A stretch of DNA of 64,000 bases, taken from an uncultured Roseovarius sp. Lineage in GTDB: Bacteria > Pseudomonadota > Alphaproteobacteria > Rhodobacterales > Rhodobacteraceae. Within the stretch, counting starts at the first letter, position 1; each line of letters opens with the position of its first letter. Below, piece by piece: positions 34,814 to 43,368 of this stretch. The notes beneath the pieces are model-generated. The model ran no database searches, was not told the origin of the DNA, and saw only the letters and a list, made by a program, of their open reading frames with translations. Both the position numbers and the translations under genes were made by a program. Location of the stretch: NCBI GenBank assembly GCA_947497295.1, contig CANMFU010000009.1:62001-126000 (forward strand), written 5' to 3'.

Positions 34814-35608
34814 TTAGTGCACGGGGGTGAACCCGTAGCTGGCAAGGATCTGCTGCCCCTCAGCCGCAAGGATGAAATCGGCCAGATCCGCCGCTTGATC
34901 CGGGGCATCCTTTAGCACGGTCAGGCCGTAATCTGCGCCTACCGCCAGCGCTTCCGGGAATTGCACGATCTGCAATGACGGCGTGTCGCGCTGGGCCAGC
35001 ACCGCGTTGGTGCAATAGGTCACGAACAGGTCCGCGCGGTCCTCGCTCATCACCCAGGCATAGGGGTTGCGGCCCTCCGGCGGCTGGGCGCTGTCCGGCC
35101 CGCCGGTCAGTTGCAGCGCCTTTGTCTCCAGCATGGCGGTGCTGCCGTGCCGGATCGCGTCCGCCTTGCCGAAAAGCTCCCATGCGTAATCGCCTGATGG
35201 GTCCGCTTTTGGCGTCGAAGTGCCAAGCCGAATGTCGTCTGACAGCATGACATCAAGGATGGTGTCGGTGGTGACGTCGACATTCCCCGGCGCCAGCCCG
35301 CACAGACTGTTGCGGGCAAACATCGTCACCGGCCCGGACAGCCCGGCATCGGCCAGCGTTTGCGGATGGCGCATGTTGGCAGATGCGAACAGCTCGGCCG
35401 GCTCGCCGCCTTCGATGCGTTCGCGCAGCAGGCCGGAGGGGCCGAAATTGCGCGTGACCGCCGCGCCTGTGGCCGCTTCGAACGCGTCCGCGATATCGGT
35501 CATCGCGGCCTTGAGGCTGCCTGCTGCGTGCAGACGCACCTCCTGGGCGAGGGCCGGTTGCGTCATCGCAGCCATAGCCAGAATTCCTGCTGTGAGTGTG
35601 GATTTCAT
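34814..35608 (-). CDS. ModA-like molybdate/tungstate-binding periplasmic protein
   Basis: The 264-residue protein has a signal peptide (ending PALAQ) and the ModA-type fold with HAAGSLKAAMTDIADAFEAATG, NFGPSGLLRERIEGGEPAELFASANM and a C-terminal DQAADLADFILAAEGQQILASYGF. It should bind MoO4 or WO4. AGGAG lies before ATG 35608. It is last in the tupBCA order on the minus strand; having both TupA and a ModA-like protein in one operon is unusual and suggests two oxoanion-binding inputs to the same permease. Confidence 0.86.
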   Translation of the reverse strand: MKSTLTAGILAMAAMTQPALAQEVRLHAAGSLKAAMTDIADAFEAATGAAVTRNFGPSGLLRERIEGGEPAELFASANMRHPQTLADAGLSGPVTMFARNSLCGLAPGNVDVTTDTILDVMLSDDIRLGTSTPKADPSGDYAWELFGKADAIRHGSTAMLETKALQLTGGPDSAQPPEGRNPYAWVMSEDRADLFVTYCTNAVLAQRDTPSLQIVQFPEALAVGADYGLTVLKDAPDQAADLADFILAAEGQQILASYGFTPVH

Positions 35609-35663
35609 AGGAGGCTCCTGAAAATTGAAAGGCGCGCCGGGCATGGCGCGCCTTGGTGCCGGC

Positions 35664-36488
35664 TCAGCCCGCGTTGGGGAAAAACAGTTGCTGACCGTCG
35701 ATCTTGTAGTCGGCAATCGCGGCCTGACCTTCCTCGGACAGAACCCAGTCGATGAATGCCTGGCCTTGCTCGGACTTCACATTGGGATGCTTTTCCGCGT
35801 TCACCAGAATGATGCCGTACTGGTTGAACATCCGGTCGTCGCCCTCGACCACGATCTGATATTCGCCCTTGTTGCCAAAGCTGATCCATGTGGCGCGGTC
35901 GGTCATGATATAGGCATCCATGCCCGTGCCGGTGTTCAGCGTCGCGCCCATGCCGGACCCGGTTTCGCGATACCAGCCGCCCGACGCGGCATCGACATCG
36001 ACGCCGGCAGCCTCCCACAGGCGCAGCTCGGCCTTGTGAGTGCCGCTGTCATCGCCGCGCGAGGCGAAAGCTGCGCCCGTGTCCGCAATCTTGGCCATTG
36101 CAGCGCTGACATCGGACATGCCTGCCACACCCGCCGGATCGGACGAGGGGCCGACGATGACGAAATCGTTATACATCACGTCGCTGCGGCTGACGCCGTC
36201 GCCATCGGCGACGAATTTCTCTTCGGCCGGTTTGGCATGCACGAACAGCACATCGCCGTCGCCGTTCGCGGCGTTTTTGATCGCCTGCCCGGTGCCGACG
36301 GCGACGACGCGCACTTCGATGCCGGTCTTGTCCTGAAACATCGGCAGGATGTGATCAAATAGCCCCGAGTTCTGGGTCGAGGTGGTGGATTGCACGATGA
36401 TGAAATCATCCTGCGCCGCCGCCGGGCCGACCGCTCCAAGTGCCAGAAGGCCCGCCGCCGCGAAGCCGAGGAAATTGCGTCTGAACAT
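35664..36488 (-). CDS. tupA: TupA tungstate-binding protein
   Basis: The 274-residue protein has a signal peptide (ending AAAQ) and QSTTSTQNSGL at residues 33-43, the TupA/WtpA-type oxoanion-loop signature. It then has the conserved SRGDDSGTH and MDAYIMTDRATW. It is the high-affinity tungstate-binding subunit of an ABC importer. AAGGAG precedes ATG 36488 at seven bases. Confidence 0.93.
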   Translation of the reverse strand: MFRRNFLGFAAAGLLALGAVGPAAAQDDFIIVQSTTSTQNSGLFDHILPMFQDKTGIEVRVVAVGTGQAIKNAANGDGDVLFVHAKPAEEKFVADGDGVSRSDVMYNDFVIVGPSSDPAGVAGMSDVSAAMAKIADTGAAFASRGDDSGTHKAELRLWEAAGVDVDAASGGWYRETGSGMGATLNTGTGMDAYIMTDRATWISFGNKGEYQIVVEGDDRMFNQYGIILVNAEKHPNVKSEQGQAFIDWVLSEEGQAAIADYKIDGQQLFFPNAG

Positions 36489-36519
36489 GATCATACTCCT
36501 TATATGATTTAATGGGTTT

Positions 36520-37290
36520 TCAGGGGTTGTTTGGAACAAACAGGCGCCCGCTCAGCCACGCCTGCGCAGCCTTGGACCGGGGTGCGTCCAGCACGCGGAC
36601 AACGGGGCCTGTTTCGGCAATGCGTCCGCCATGCAGAAAGATCAGATCATCGCCCAGCCTGCGGGCCTGTCCCGCGTCATGGGTCACCAGAATGATCGTG
36701 GCGCCGCTCTCGCGGGCCTGTGCAATCAGGTTTTCAATCGCGAGAGTCGATGCCGGATCAAGGCTCGCCGTTGGCTCGTCCAGCAGCAGCAGCTTGGGCG
36801 CGCTGATCATGGCGCGCGCCATCGCAAGGCGCTGTTGTTCGCCGCCCGATAGTACACGCGCGGGCCTGTCTTTCAGGCCGTCCAGCCGGGCGAGGGTCAG
36901 CGTCTCGGCCTCGCGCGTCTTGCGCTCGGGCCCGCGCACGCCGCGCACTGACAGGGCAAAGCGCAGGTTCGCCGCGACCGAGCGGCGCAGCATGACGGGG
37001 CGTTGAAATACCATCGCCTGCTCGCGCCGCGCGGCGCGGTCCAGCGGCCTGCCGCGCCATGCAATGCTGCCTTCGCTGGGCGTCAGCAATCCGTGCAGCA
37101 GGCGCAGCAGCAGGCTTTTGCCGCTGCCATTGGCGCCCATGATCACGGTGCAGCGGCCCGGCAAGACGTCCAGATCAACCCCGTCAATCAGGCGTTGCCC
37201 GCCCGCGTCAAAGCAGACGCCGCGCGCCGACATCAGCGGCTGGGGCGCGACGGCGCTGTGCGCGCGGATGTCTATCGCAGGCTCAGACAT
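36520..37290 (-). CDS. tupC: TupC tungstate ABC transporter ATPase
   Basis: A 256-residue ABC ATPase with Walker A GANGSGKS, Q-loop FQRPVML, signature LSGGEQQR, Walker B LLLLDEPTAS and H-loop VTHD. It powers tungstate uptake with TupB. Its start overlaps the tupB stop by 8 bp. Confidence 0.93.
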   Translation of the reverse strand: MSEPAIDIRAHSAVAPQPLMSARGVCFDAGGQRLIDGVDLDVLPGRCTVIMGANGSGKSLLLRLLHGLLTPSEGSIAWRGRPLDRAARREQAMVFQRPVMLRRSVAANLRFALSVRGVRGPERKTREAETLTLARLDGLKDRPARVLSGGEQQRLAMARAMISAPKLLLLDEPTASLDPASTLAIENLIAQARESGATIILVTHDAGQARRLGDDLIFLHGGRIAETGPVVRVLDAPRSKAAQAWLSGRLFVPNNP

Positions 37291-37990
37291 AGGCCGCCCG
37301 TGCCGCTGTGCCGCGAATGGCCATCAAAAGCCCATTCACAACAACCGCGATTGCCAGCAGGATCAGGCCCAGCGCCAGTGCCAGCTGAAGATTACCCTTG
37401 GACGTCTCCAGCGCGATAGTGGTCGTCATGACGCGGGTGACGTGGTTGATGTTACCGCCAACGATGATCACTGCGCCCACCTCGGCCACCGCACGCCCGA
37501 ACCCGGCCAGCGCCACGGTCAGCAGGCTGTAACGCGCATCCCAAAGCAGAGCCAGCACGCGGTCAAGCCGGCCAACGCCGAGCGATTCGAACTGCTCGGC
37601 ATATTCGCCGTTGAGATCCTCGATCACCTGCCGGGTCAGGGCGGCAACGATGGGGGTGACCAGAATGGTCTGCGCCACAATCATCGCCGTGGGCGTATAA
37701 AGCAGGCCCAGCACGCCCATGGGCCCCGAGGCCGACAGCATCAGATAGACCATCAGCCCGACCACAACCGGCGGCAGGCCCATCAGCGTGTTCATCGCCA
37801 CCAGAACGCCGGTGCGCAGCGGAAAGCGAAACGCACCGACGACCGCACCCAGCGGCAAGCCGATCACGCAGGACACGGCGACCGCCGTCAGCGTGACGCG
37901 CAGCGACAGCAGGATGATCTCGATCACGTCGGCATCCCAAGACAGGATGAGCCCGATCGCCTCGATCAAGATCGCTGAGAAGCTCTCCAT
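37283..37990 (-). CDS. tupB: TupB tungstate ABC transporter permease
   Basis: The 235-residue membrane protein has about five hydrophobic segments and the permease motif EAA-like GRAVAEVGAVIIVGGNI. It forms the pore of the tungstate importer. GGAGG lies upstream of ATG 37990. It is the first gene of the tupBCA-modA-like operon. Confidence 0.92.
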   Translation of the reverse strand: MESFSAILIEAIGLILSWDADVIEIILLSLRVTLTAVAVSCVIGLPLGAVVGAFRFPLRTGVLVAMNTLMGLPPVVVGLMVYLMLSASGPMGVLGLLYTPTAMIVAQTILVTPIVAALTRQVIEDLNGEYAEQFESLGVGRLDRVLALLWDARYSLLTVALAGFGRAVAEVGAVIIVGGNINHVTRVMTTTIALETSKGNLQLALALGLILLAIAVVVNGLLMAIRGTAARAAYV

Positions 37991-38164
37991 GTATGCGTTT
38001 CCTCCGTAACTACGAAAATTTCGCACAATAAAACTTAAGAATCCATAGGAATTGAGAATTGGGTGTGCGATCCGTCCGCAAACGCGGACAAGGGGCGGGC
38101 ATTCGTCGCAGGCATTTGCGCTGCGCGGCTGCTACAACATTCTAGCCGTAGGAAAGGACACAGC

Positions 38165-38626
38165 ATGAGCAGCACCACATCCGAAATTCGCGAGCATGAG
38201 ATTTCGGTGGATCTGCCCGAACCGAGCGATGCGCAGCTTCGGTTTATCGGGCGTATCCGTACGCCATGGACCACGCGCGCCGATTGTCCGCGCCAGGGAT
38301 CGCTCGACGGGCCGATCTGCACCGTTGAGCTGTTCGAACCGTGGGGCCTTGCGCTGAAAGGGCTGGAGGCGCACGAGACGGTGGAGATGTTTTATTGGCT
38401 CGATCAGGCGCGGCGCGATCTGGTGGTGCAAAACCCCGGCTCAAAGGGTGATCCGCGCGGCACCTTTGCGCTGCGATCGCCGGTGCGGCCCAATCCTATC
38501 GGGGTGTCGGTGGTGCGGCTGGACGCGATTGACGGGCTGATTCTGAGCGTGCGGGGGCTGGATTGTCTGGACGGGACGCCGCTCATCGATATCAAGCCGG
38601 AACGCTGCGCGCATTCGCCCAAGTAG
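38165..38626 (+). CDS. TsaA/TrmO-like SAM-dependent tRNA methyltransferase
   Basis: The 153-residue protein has the TrmO family core (FIGRIRTPW, DQARRDL, GTFALRSPVRPNPIGVSVVRL, DGTPLIDIKP). TrmO N6-methylates threonylcarbamoyl-adenosine 37 of tRNA. It is shorter than E. coli TrmO and lacks the C-terminal extension. GGAAAGGA lies before ATG 38165. It is divergent from tupB; no functional link to oxoanion transport is evident. Confidence 0.88.
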   Translation: MSSTTSEIREHEISVDLPEPSDAQLRFIGRIRTPWTTRADCPRQGSLDGPICTVELFEPWGLALKGLEAHETVEMFYWLDQARRDLVVQNPGSKGDPRGTFALRSPVRPNPIGVSVVRLDAIDGLILSVRGLDCLDGTPLIDIKPERCAHSPK

Positions 38627-38636
38627 CGATCCGGCC

Positions 38637-38751
38637 TAAAGCGTTTCGCCTTTAACCTGAGACATCAGACAAAGGCGAAACGCGCGCAACGCTGATATGG
38701 CGCGCGCGTTTCACGAGAATCTGTGATTCAGGTTTTTCGCGAAACGCTTTA
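38637..38751. repeat. Complex intergenic palindrome (REP-like)
   Basis: The outer arms TAAAGCGTTTCGC (38637-38649) and GCGAAACGCTTTA (38739-38751) are a perfect 13-bp inverted repeat. Inside them is a second hairpin (TTTCGCCTTT / AAAGGCGAAA) and a CGCGCG-rich stem. The right arm overlaps the stop codon of the DUF6505 gene. This nested form is typical of dispersed REP-like elements in Rhodobacterales; it may also terminate both convergent transcripts. Confidence 0.8.
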
Positions 38752-39237
38752 GTGTTGCGGGTCGTCCAGATCGCCGTGAATCGCGAATTGCTCAAGCGCG
38801 GCGGCCTGCGCCTCGATCATGCGGTAGGTTTCCCGCACGCCTGTTTCGGTCAGCTCGCGCGCAACGGTCAGCAGGGTATTGGCGTCATGTTCTTCGCACA
38901 GGTCCGTCATCTGGGACAATTCTTCCAGCGCGACATTGCGGGCGACCTCAGCCGATGGCGCGCCGTATATATCGACGAAATGCTGCGCCAGCCGATCTGC
39001 CAGCGCTTCGATCTCGGATGGCTCGATTTGGGTAACGGCGACGAACGTGGCCCGGCCAAACGTCTCGCAGCCCAGCCAGCCGTTGGTGAACGCTTGCCGT
39101 GCCTTGCCGGTCAGATCGGCCTCGGACCAGTTGGAAAACTCGAACCCGCCCGAGATGCACCACTCGCCGGTGCGGGCGGGGTTGTGGAACACACGGGTGT
39201 CGCTTTCGTCGAAATGAATGGCGCGGGCAAGTTTCAT
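38749..39237 (-). CDS. DUF6505 family protein
   Basis: The 162-residue protein starts MKLARAIHFDESD and contains GEWCISGGFEFSNW and FVDIYGAPS, matching DUF6505. The family is known from alphaproteobacteria near Mrp-type and Fe-S genes and has no assigned function. Its start overlaps the preceding ligase-like gene by 4 bp, so it belongs to the same operon. Confidence 0.85.
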   Translation of the reverse strand: MKLARAIHFDESDTRVFHNPARTGEWCISGGFEFSNWSEADLTGKARQAFTNGWLGCETFGRATFVAVTQIEPSEIEALADRLAQHFVDIYGAPSAEVARNVALEELSQMTDLCEEHDANTLLTVARELTETGVRETYRMIEAQAAALEQFAIHGDLDDPQH

Positions 39238-39938
39238 GCAGGCTCCGTCAGCAGGGCGGTGAGGGGGATCAGCTGCGTTGCCTCCCCGGATTTCAACAGC
39301 AGGCCCAGATGTTCATCCAGACCGGTGAAGGTGCCGCGATGCCCGGCCACATTTATGTCCATGTCGCGGCCATGGGCCAGCTCCAGCCAGACACGGTGCA
39401 GCCGGGCGGTGCCATCGTCTGCCCAGTCGTTAAGCTGGACAAGCGTGTGGCGCACCCATGCCTCCAGGAGGGCGCTTGGGTCCACATCGCCGCAGCCTTC
39501 GGCATAAAGCGCGGTGGTGTTGGGCGTCGTTCCGGTATCGTGGGAGCGGGGCCAGAGTTCGAGCGAGAGGCCGATGACCAGCCATGCAGGCACAGCATCT
39601 GGATCCGTATCCGAGGACGCCATTCTTAAATCGCCGCAATGGCCGCCATTCACGTAGATTTCCCCCGCCCAGCCCAGATGCACCGCCACTTCGGGCGGGG
39701 CCAGCGCGCCAAGTGCATGCTGGAAGCCGACACCGCAAAGCGGGAGCATCGCGGCGGCATCGCGCAAAGATACTTCGGGGGCAAAGACGATGGCCGCGCG
39801 CAGGCGGTCATGGCCCAGATCATAGGTCACAAGCCCCGCATCGCACACGTTTCGTGCCTGCACGCAGGCCAGCGTGAAGGGCTCCGTCCCATTTGCATCA
39901 AGCCCCGAGAACAGAGGAGGAAAGGCGGGCGGCGTCAT
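39234..39938 (-). CDS. Biotin/lipoate-protein ligase-like protein (DUF4444 type)
   Basis: The 234-residue protein has the ligase-like fold (VTYDLGHDRLRAAIVFAPEV, GWAGEIYVNGGHCGDLRM) and a C-terminal domain of the DUF4444 kind. The lysine and GRGR-like motifs of active biotin or lipoate ligases are not evident, so a non-catalytic or altered role is likely. It overlaps both the Mrp gene and the DUF6505 gene by 4 bp. Confidence 0.78.
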   Translation of the reverse strand: MTPPAFPPLFSGLDANGTEPFTLACVQARNVCDAGLVTYDLGHDRLRAAIVFAPEVSLRDAAAMLPLCGVGFQHALGALAPPEVAVHLGWAGEIYVNGGHCGDLRMASSDTDPDAVPAWLVIGLSLELWPRSHDTGTTPNTTALYAEGCGDVDPSALLEAWVRHTLVQLNDWADDGTARLHRVWLELAHGRDMDINVAGHRGTFTGLDEHLGLLLKSGEATQLIPLTALLTEPA

Positions 39939-41002
39939 GCGTGGCCAAGCGCGATCAGTTGCTGCGCGACCGACCGGAAACCTGCCGCTTGCGGGCTGTC
40001 CGGTCCCGACACCACGATCGGCGCGCCGCCATCAGCGGCCAGTCTTATATCCAGATGCAGAGGGATTTCGGCCAGCAAAGGCACACCGAGCTTCGCAGCC
40101 TCGGCGGCAACCCCGCCATGGCCGAATGTGTGCTCTTCATGCCCGCACTGCGAGCAGATATGCGTCGACATATTTTCGATCATGCCGATGATCGGCGTGC
40201 CCAGCTGATTGAACATGTCGATCCCCTTGCGCGCGTCCAGCAGGGCAACATCCTGCGGGGTCGAGACGATGATCGCCCCTTCAAGCTGCGCCTTCTGCGC
40301 CAGCGTCATCTGCACGTCGCCGGTGCCGGGCGGCAGATCCACGATCAGCACATCCAGCGCGCCCCATTGCACCTGGTTCAACATTTGCTGGAGCGCGCCC
40401 ATAAGCATCGGACCGCGCCAGACGACCGCCTGATCCTCGTTCGCCATCAACCCCAGCGACATCATCGTGACGCCGTAATTGCGCATCGGCAGGATCGTCT
40501 TGCCATCGGGCGACGAGGGCCGCCCGGTCACGCCCAGCATGCGCGGTTGCGACGGGCCGTAAACATCGGCATCCAGCAGGCCGACGCGCCGCCCTTCGGC
40601 GGCCAGCGCGCAGGCCAGATTGGCCGAAACGGTCGATTTGCCCACACCGCCCTTGCCGGATGCAATCGCGATGATACGGTCCACGCCGGGTATTTTCTGC
40701 GGGCCTTTCGGCTCTGCCGGGCGGTTCAGCTTCAGGTCGGGCGGCGGGGTAGGAGTGCTGTGGGCGGTCATCACGACCGACAGTTTTTCAACGCCGGGCA
40801 GGGCGCCGACCTTGGCCTCGACCTCGTCCTTCAGTTTGCCATAGGCGGCGGTATGGCTGCCGCTGACCTCCAGCACGAAGCGCACAGCGCCGTCCTGTAC
40901 GGTCAGTGCCTTGACCAGACCGGCATCGACCAGCGGCGCGCCACTGACCGGATCGGTCAGCGTTTGCAGCGCCGCCAGCACCTGTTCGCGCCCAAGCGTC
41001 AT
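39935..41002 (-). CDS. Mrp/ApbC iron-sulfur cluster carrier ATPase
   Basis: The 355-residue protein has an N-terminal MIP18-like domain, the deviant Walker A SGKGGVGKS (residues 114-122) and the cluster-binding CSQC near residue 286. Mrp/ApbC proteins load [4Fe-4S] clusters on target enzymes. It lies in an operon with a four-ferredoxin protein beside the formate dehydrogenase genes and probably supplies clusters to that enzyme. ATG 41002 is chosen over a start 16 codons earlier. Confidence 0.94.
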   Translation of the reverse strand: MTLGREQVLAALQTLTDPVSGAPLVDAGLVKALTVQDGAVRFVLEVSGSHTAAYGKLKDEVEAKVGALPGVEKLSVVMTAHSTPTPPPDLKLNRPAEPKGPQKIPGVDRIIAIASGKGGVGKSTVSANLACALAAEGRRVGLLDADVYGPSQPRMLGVTGRPSSPDGKTILPMRNYGVTMMSLGLMANEDQAVVWRGPMLMGALQQMLNQVQWGALDVLIVDLPPGTGDVQMTLAQKAQLEGAIIVSTPQDVALLDARKGIDMFNQLGTPIIGMIENMSTHICSQCGHEEHTFGHGGVAAEAAKLGVPLLAEIPLHLDIRLAADGGAPIVVSGPDSPQAAGFRSVAQQLIALGHA

Positions 41003-41009
41003 GCCCTTT

Positions 41010-41198
41010 TCAGCCCTTGATCGTGCCGGTGACGACATGCTCCAGATCAACGCCGTCGACGGTCAGCACCATCTTGGCCTCGAACTGCTTGCCCTCAGTG
41101 CCTTCGGCCTTGCGAAACGCCTTTTCGATTTCCTGTTGCGAGGTCACGCCGACCTGCTTGAGGAACTTGCGCATCGACATGTTGAAATCTTCGCTCAT
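41010..41198 (-). CDS. DUF6494 family small protein
   Basis: The 62-residue protein (MSEDFNMSMRKFLKQVGVTS at the start, DLEHVVTGTIKG at the end) matches DUF6494. It is conserved next to Mrp in this group. Function unknown; its place suggests a helper in Fe-S cluster transfer. Eight bases separate it from Mrp. Confidence 0.88.
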   Translation of the reverse strand: MSEDFNMSMRKFLKQVGVTSQQEIEKAFRKAEGTEGKQFEAKMVLTVDGVDLEHVVTGTIKG

Positions 41199-41219
41199 TT
41201 TCGTCTCCGTTTTTGGGGT

Positions 41220-43172
41220 TCAGTGATCTTTACGTTTGGACAGATAGTCCTCGGTGGTGCGCACCGCTGGCCGCTCGCCCCCGGTGAAGGGGTTGTTTTG
41301 CGAGTGGAACTGCGCCTGCACGCGGCAATTATCGCACATCTGGATCATCCGCGCAGCAGCGGGATTGGCGAACATCGCATGTTTGCCGGCCAGCTTCTCC
41401 ATGATCCGCTCGACCGTGGATCTGACGCCGAACAGGCTGCCACATTCGACGCAGGCGAACGGTTCTTCCTCATGCAGGACGACCTGGCTGAGCGCGGTAT
41501 CTGTCAGGTTCAGCTGCGGCTGCAAGGTGATCGCATCCTCGGGGCAGACATTGGCGCACAGGCCGCATTGCAGGCACGCCTCCTCCTGAAATCGCAGCTG
41601 CGGCATGTCGGGGTTGTCCACCAGCGCGCCGGACGGGCAGAGCGATACGCAAGCCAGGCAGAGCGTGCAGGCACCCGGATCAACCAGAACGGCGCCGTAA
41701 GGAGCGCCGACTGGCAAGGGCAGGATATCCGCCTCAGGCGACAGTGCCTTGGCCGCCAGCCGCGTGATCTGGCGGCGCGAGCCCATCGGCAGGATGGGGG
41801 AGGCGACAGGACTGGCTATGTCTCGGTCAATTAGGTGATCGGACAGCGCGTCGGGGTCAGTGATTTCCAGCAGCTGAACGATGTCCTGCCCCCCCATCGC
41901 CGCGGCCAGTTCGGCCTGCGCCTGCACCACGTCGCGGTCGGTCTTTGGCGCCAGCAGGATGTCCACACCGGCAAAGCCACTGGCCAGCGCGCCCACCATT
42001 TCGGCATGGCCAAAGATCGCCAGAGCCTCGATTTCCAGTGGAATGATATGGGCCGGCAGGCCGCGCCCGAAGCGTGCGGCAAGGCGGATCATCTCGGCGC
42101 CATGCGCGTCATGGACCAGCAGGGTGCCGCTCTGGCCGCCTGCCTTGCGATACGTGCCGGCCAGCGTTCCGATGCGGCGAAACACATGGTCAACCGGCGG
42201 CGCGTCGTAGCTGATCGCGCCTGACGGGCAGACCGCCGAACAGGCGCCGCATCCGGCGCAGATCAGCGGGTCAATCGCCACATGTTCGCCCGCCGGCAGG
42301 ATCGCGCCGGTCGGGCAGACGTTCAGGCAGTTCGAACAGGCGGGCTGTTCGGCCCGCGAATGAGCGCAGAGCGATGGCTCCAGCCGGATATGCAGCGGTT
42401 TTTCAAACGTGCCGATCATCTGACTGGCCGCCAATATCGCATCCGCTACGGCGGGCAGGCTGCCGGGATCGGCGCGCAGATATCCGTCGCGTTTTTCCGG
42501 CGCGGGAAACAGGGGGGTGGCACCGGCCAGGTCAAGGATCAGATCGCATTCGGACTGCGCGCCGTCCCTCGGCGCGGTCAGCGTCGGCGCGCCGCGCCCG
42601 CCGGGTATCACCTGCTGAAACGCGTCAATCGTCAGATTGAACTGGCCCAGCGTCCCCGTGATGCGCTCCAGCCGTCCGGCGCATATGTCATACCGCGAGG
42701 TTATCGGGATATCTGCGCTGGCGGGAACCAGCACCGTCACGGCCAGAATATCGGCCAGCTTTTCAGCGGCGGCAAAGGCTGCATCGGGCGCGCCGATGAT
42801 CAGGCAGGTGCCATCCGAGGTGACATCGACAGTCTTGGGCAGTGGCTGCGGCAATGCCGCTTCGGCGATGAGGGCGGCCATTTTTGGGGAAGTGTCTGCG
42901 GTATCCGACGTCCAGCCTGCACGATCACGGATATCGACGAACTCTGGAATGGGCGCGCCGATATCCTCGGCCAGATCGGCAAAGCGATCCGCCTCCTGCT
43001 GGCAGGCGATCATCACGTCCCCGGCCTGCATCCCCGAAGCGGCAAGGTCGATCTGGGATTGGCAAAGCGCGGTGTGCATCCGTGAGCATTCAAACCCCGT
43101 GGAGGCACTCAGGGCGGCGGCGTCAATGGTCTGGGTTCCGAGGCAATCGCAGATCAGCAGTCTTTTCGTCAT
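41220..43172 (-). CDS. Multi-[4Fe-4S] ferredoxin protein of the formate dehydrogenase region
   Basis: The 650-residue cytoplasmic protein carries four ferredoxin-type motifs, CSNCLNVCP, CAGCGACSAVCP, CTLCLACVSLCP and CLQCGLCANVCP. It also has an N-terminal CDCLG element and a C-terminal CxxC pair (CVECG and CDNC) that may bind zinc or another cluster. Such proteins accompany periplasmic formate dehydrogenases with DUF3305/3306. It probably carries electrons for, or helps assemble, the enzyme. It is first in the Fe-S operon and divergent from the formate dehydrogenase operon. Confidence 0.9.
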   Translation of the reverse strand: MTKRLLICDCLGTQTIDAAALSASTGFECSRMHTALCQSQIDLAASGMQAGDVMIACQQEADRFADLAEDIGAPIPEFVDIRDRAGWTSDTADTSPKMAALIAEAALPQPLPKTVDVTSDGTCLIIGAPDAAFAAAEKLADILAVTVLVPASADIPITSRYDICAGRLERITGTLGQFNLTIDAFQQVIPGGRGAPTLTAPRDGAQSECDLILDLAGATPLFPAPEKRDGYLRADPGSLPAVADAILAASQMIGTFEKPLHIRLEPSLCAHSRAEQPACSNCLNVCPTGAILPAGEHVAIDPLICAGCGACSAVCPSGAISYDAPPVDHVFRRIGTLAGTYRKAGGQSGTLLVHDAHGAEMIRLAARFGRGLPAHIIPLEIEALAIFGHAEMVGALASGFAGVDILLAPKTDRDVVQAQAELAAAMGGQDIVQLLEITDPDALSDHLIDRDIASPVASPILPMGSRRQITRLAAKALSPEADILPLPVGAPYGAVLVDPGACTLCLACVSLCPSGALVDNPDMPQLRFQEEACLQCGLCANVCPEDAITLQPQLNLTDTALSQVVLHEEEPFACVECGSLFGVRSTVERIMEKLAGKHAMFANPAAARMIQMCDNCRVQAQFHSQNNPFTGGERPAVRTTEDYLSKRKDH

Positions 43173-43252
43173 GTCGCCCCCTTGGTGCCCTATATCTAGG
43201 ATGAAACGACAGCGGATGAAAGGCGATCCGGGCGATCGCGGTGATCAAATCC

Positions 43253-43266
43253 GTGACATCGATCAC
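43253..43266. promoter_or_regulatory. CRP-type palindromic operator in the formate dehydrogenase divergent region
   Basis: GTGA-CATCGA-TCAC is a perfect palindrome with the CRP-class spacing (TGTGA-N6-TCACA). It lies 81 bp from the start of the multi-ferredoxin gene and 103 bp from the DUF3305 start, so it could control both operons. Confidence 0.6.
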
Positions 43267-43368
43267 AATGATAGGATTAGCCGATAGCTGCATTGAATTT
43301 CTTTATATAGTGTGTAGGCTTATCATTCTAATCACAGAAAAACCCATAGCTTTGTAGCGGGTGCCAGC

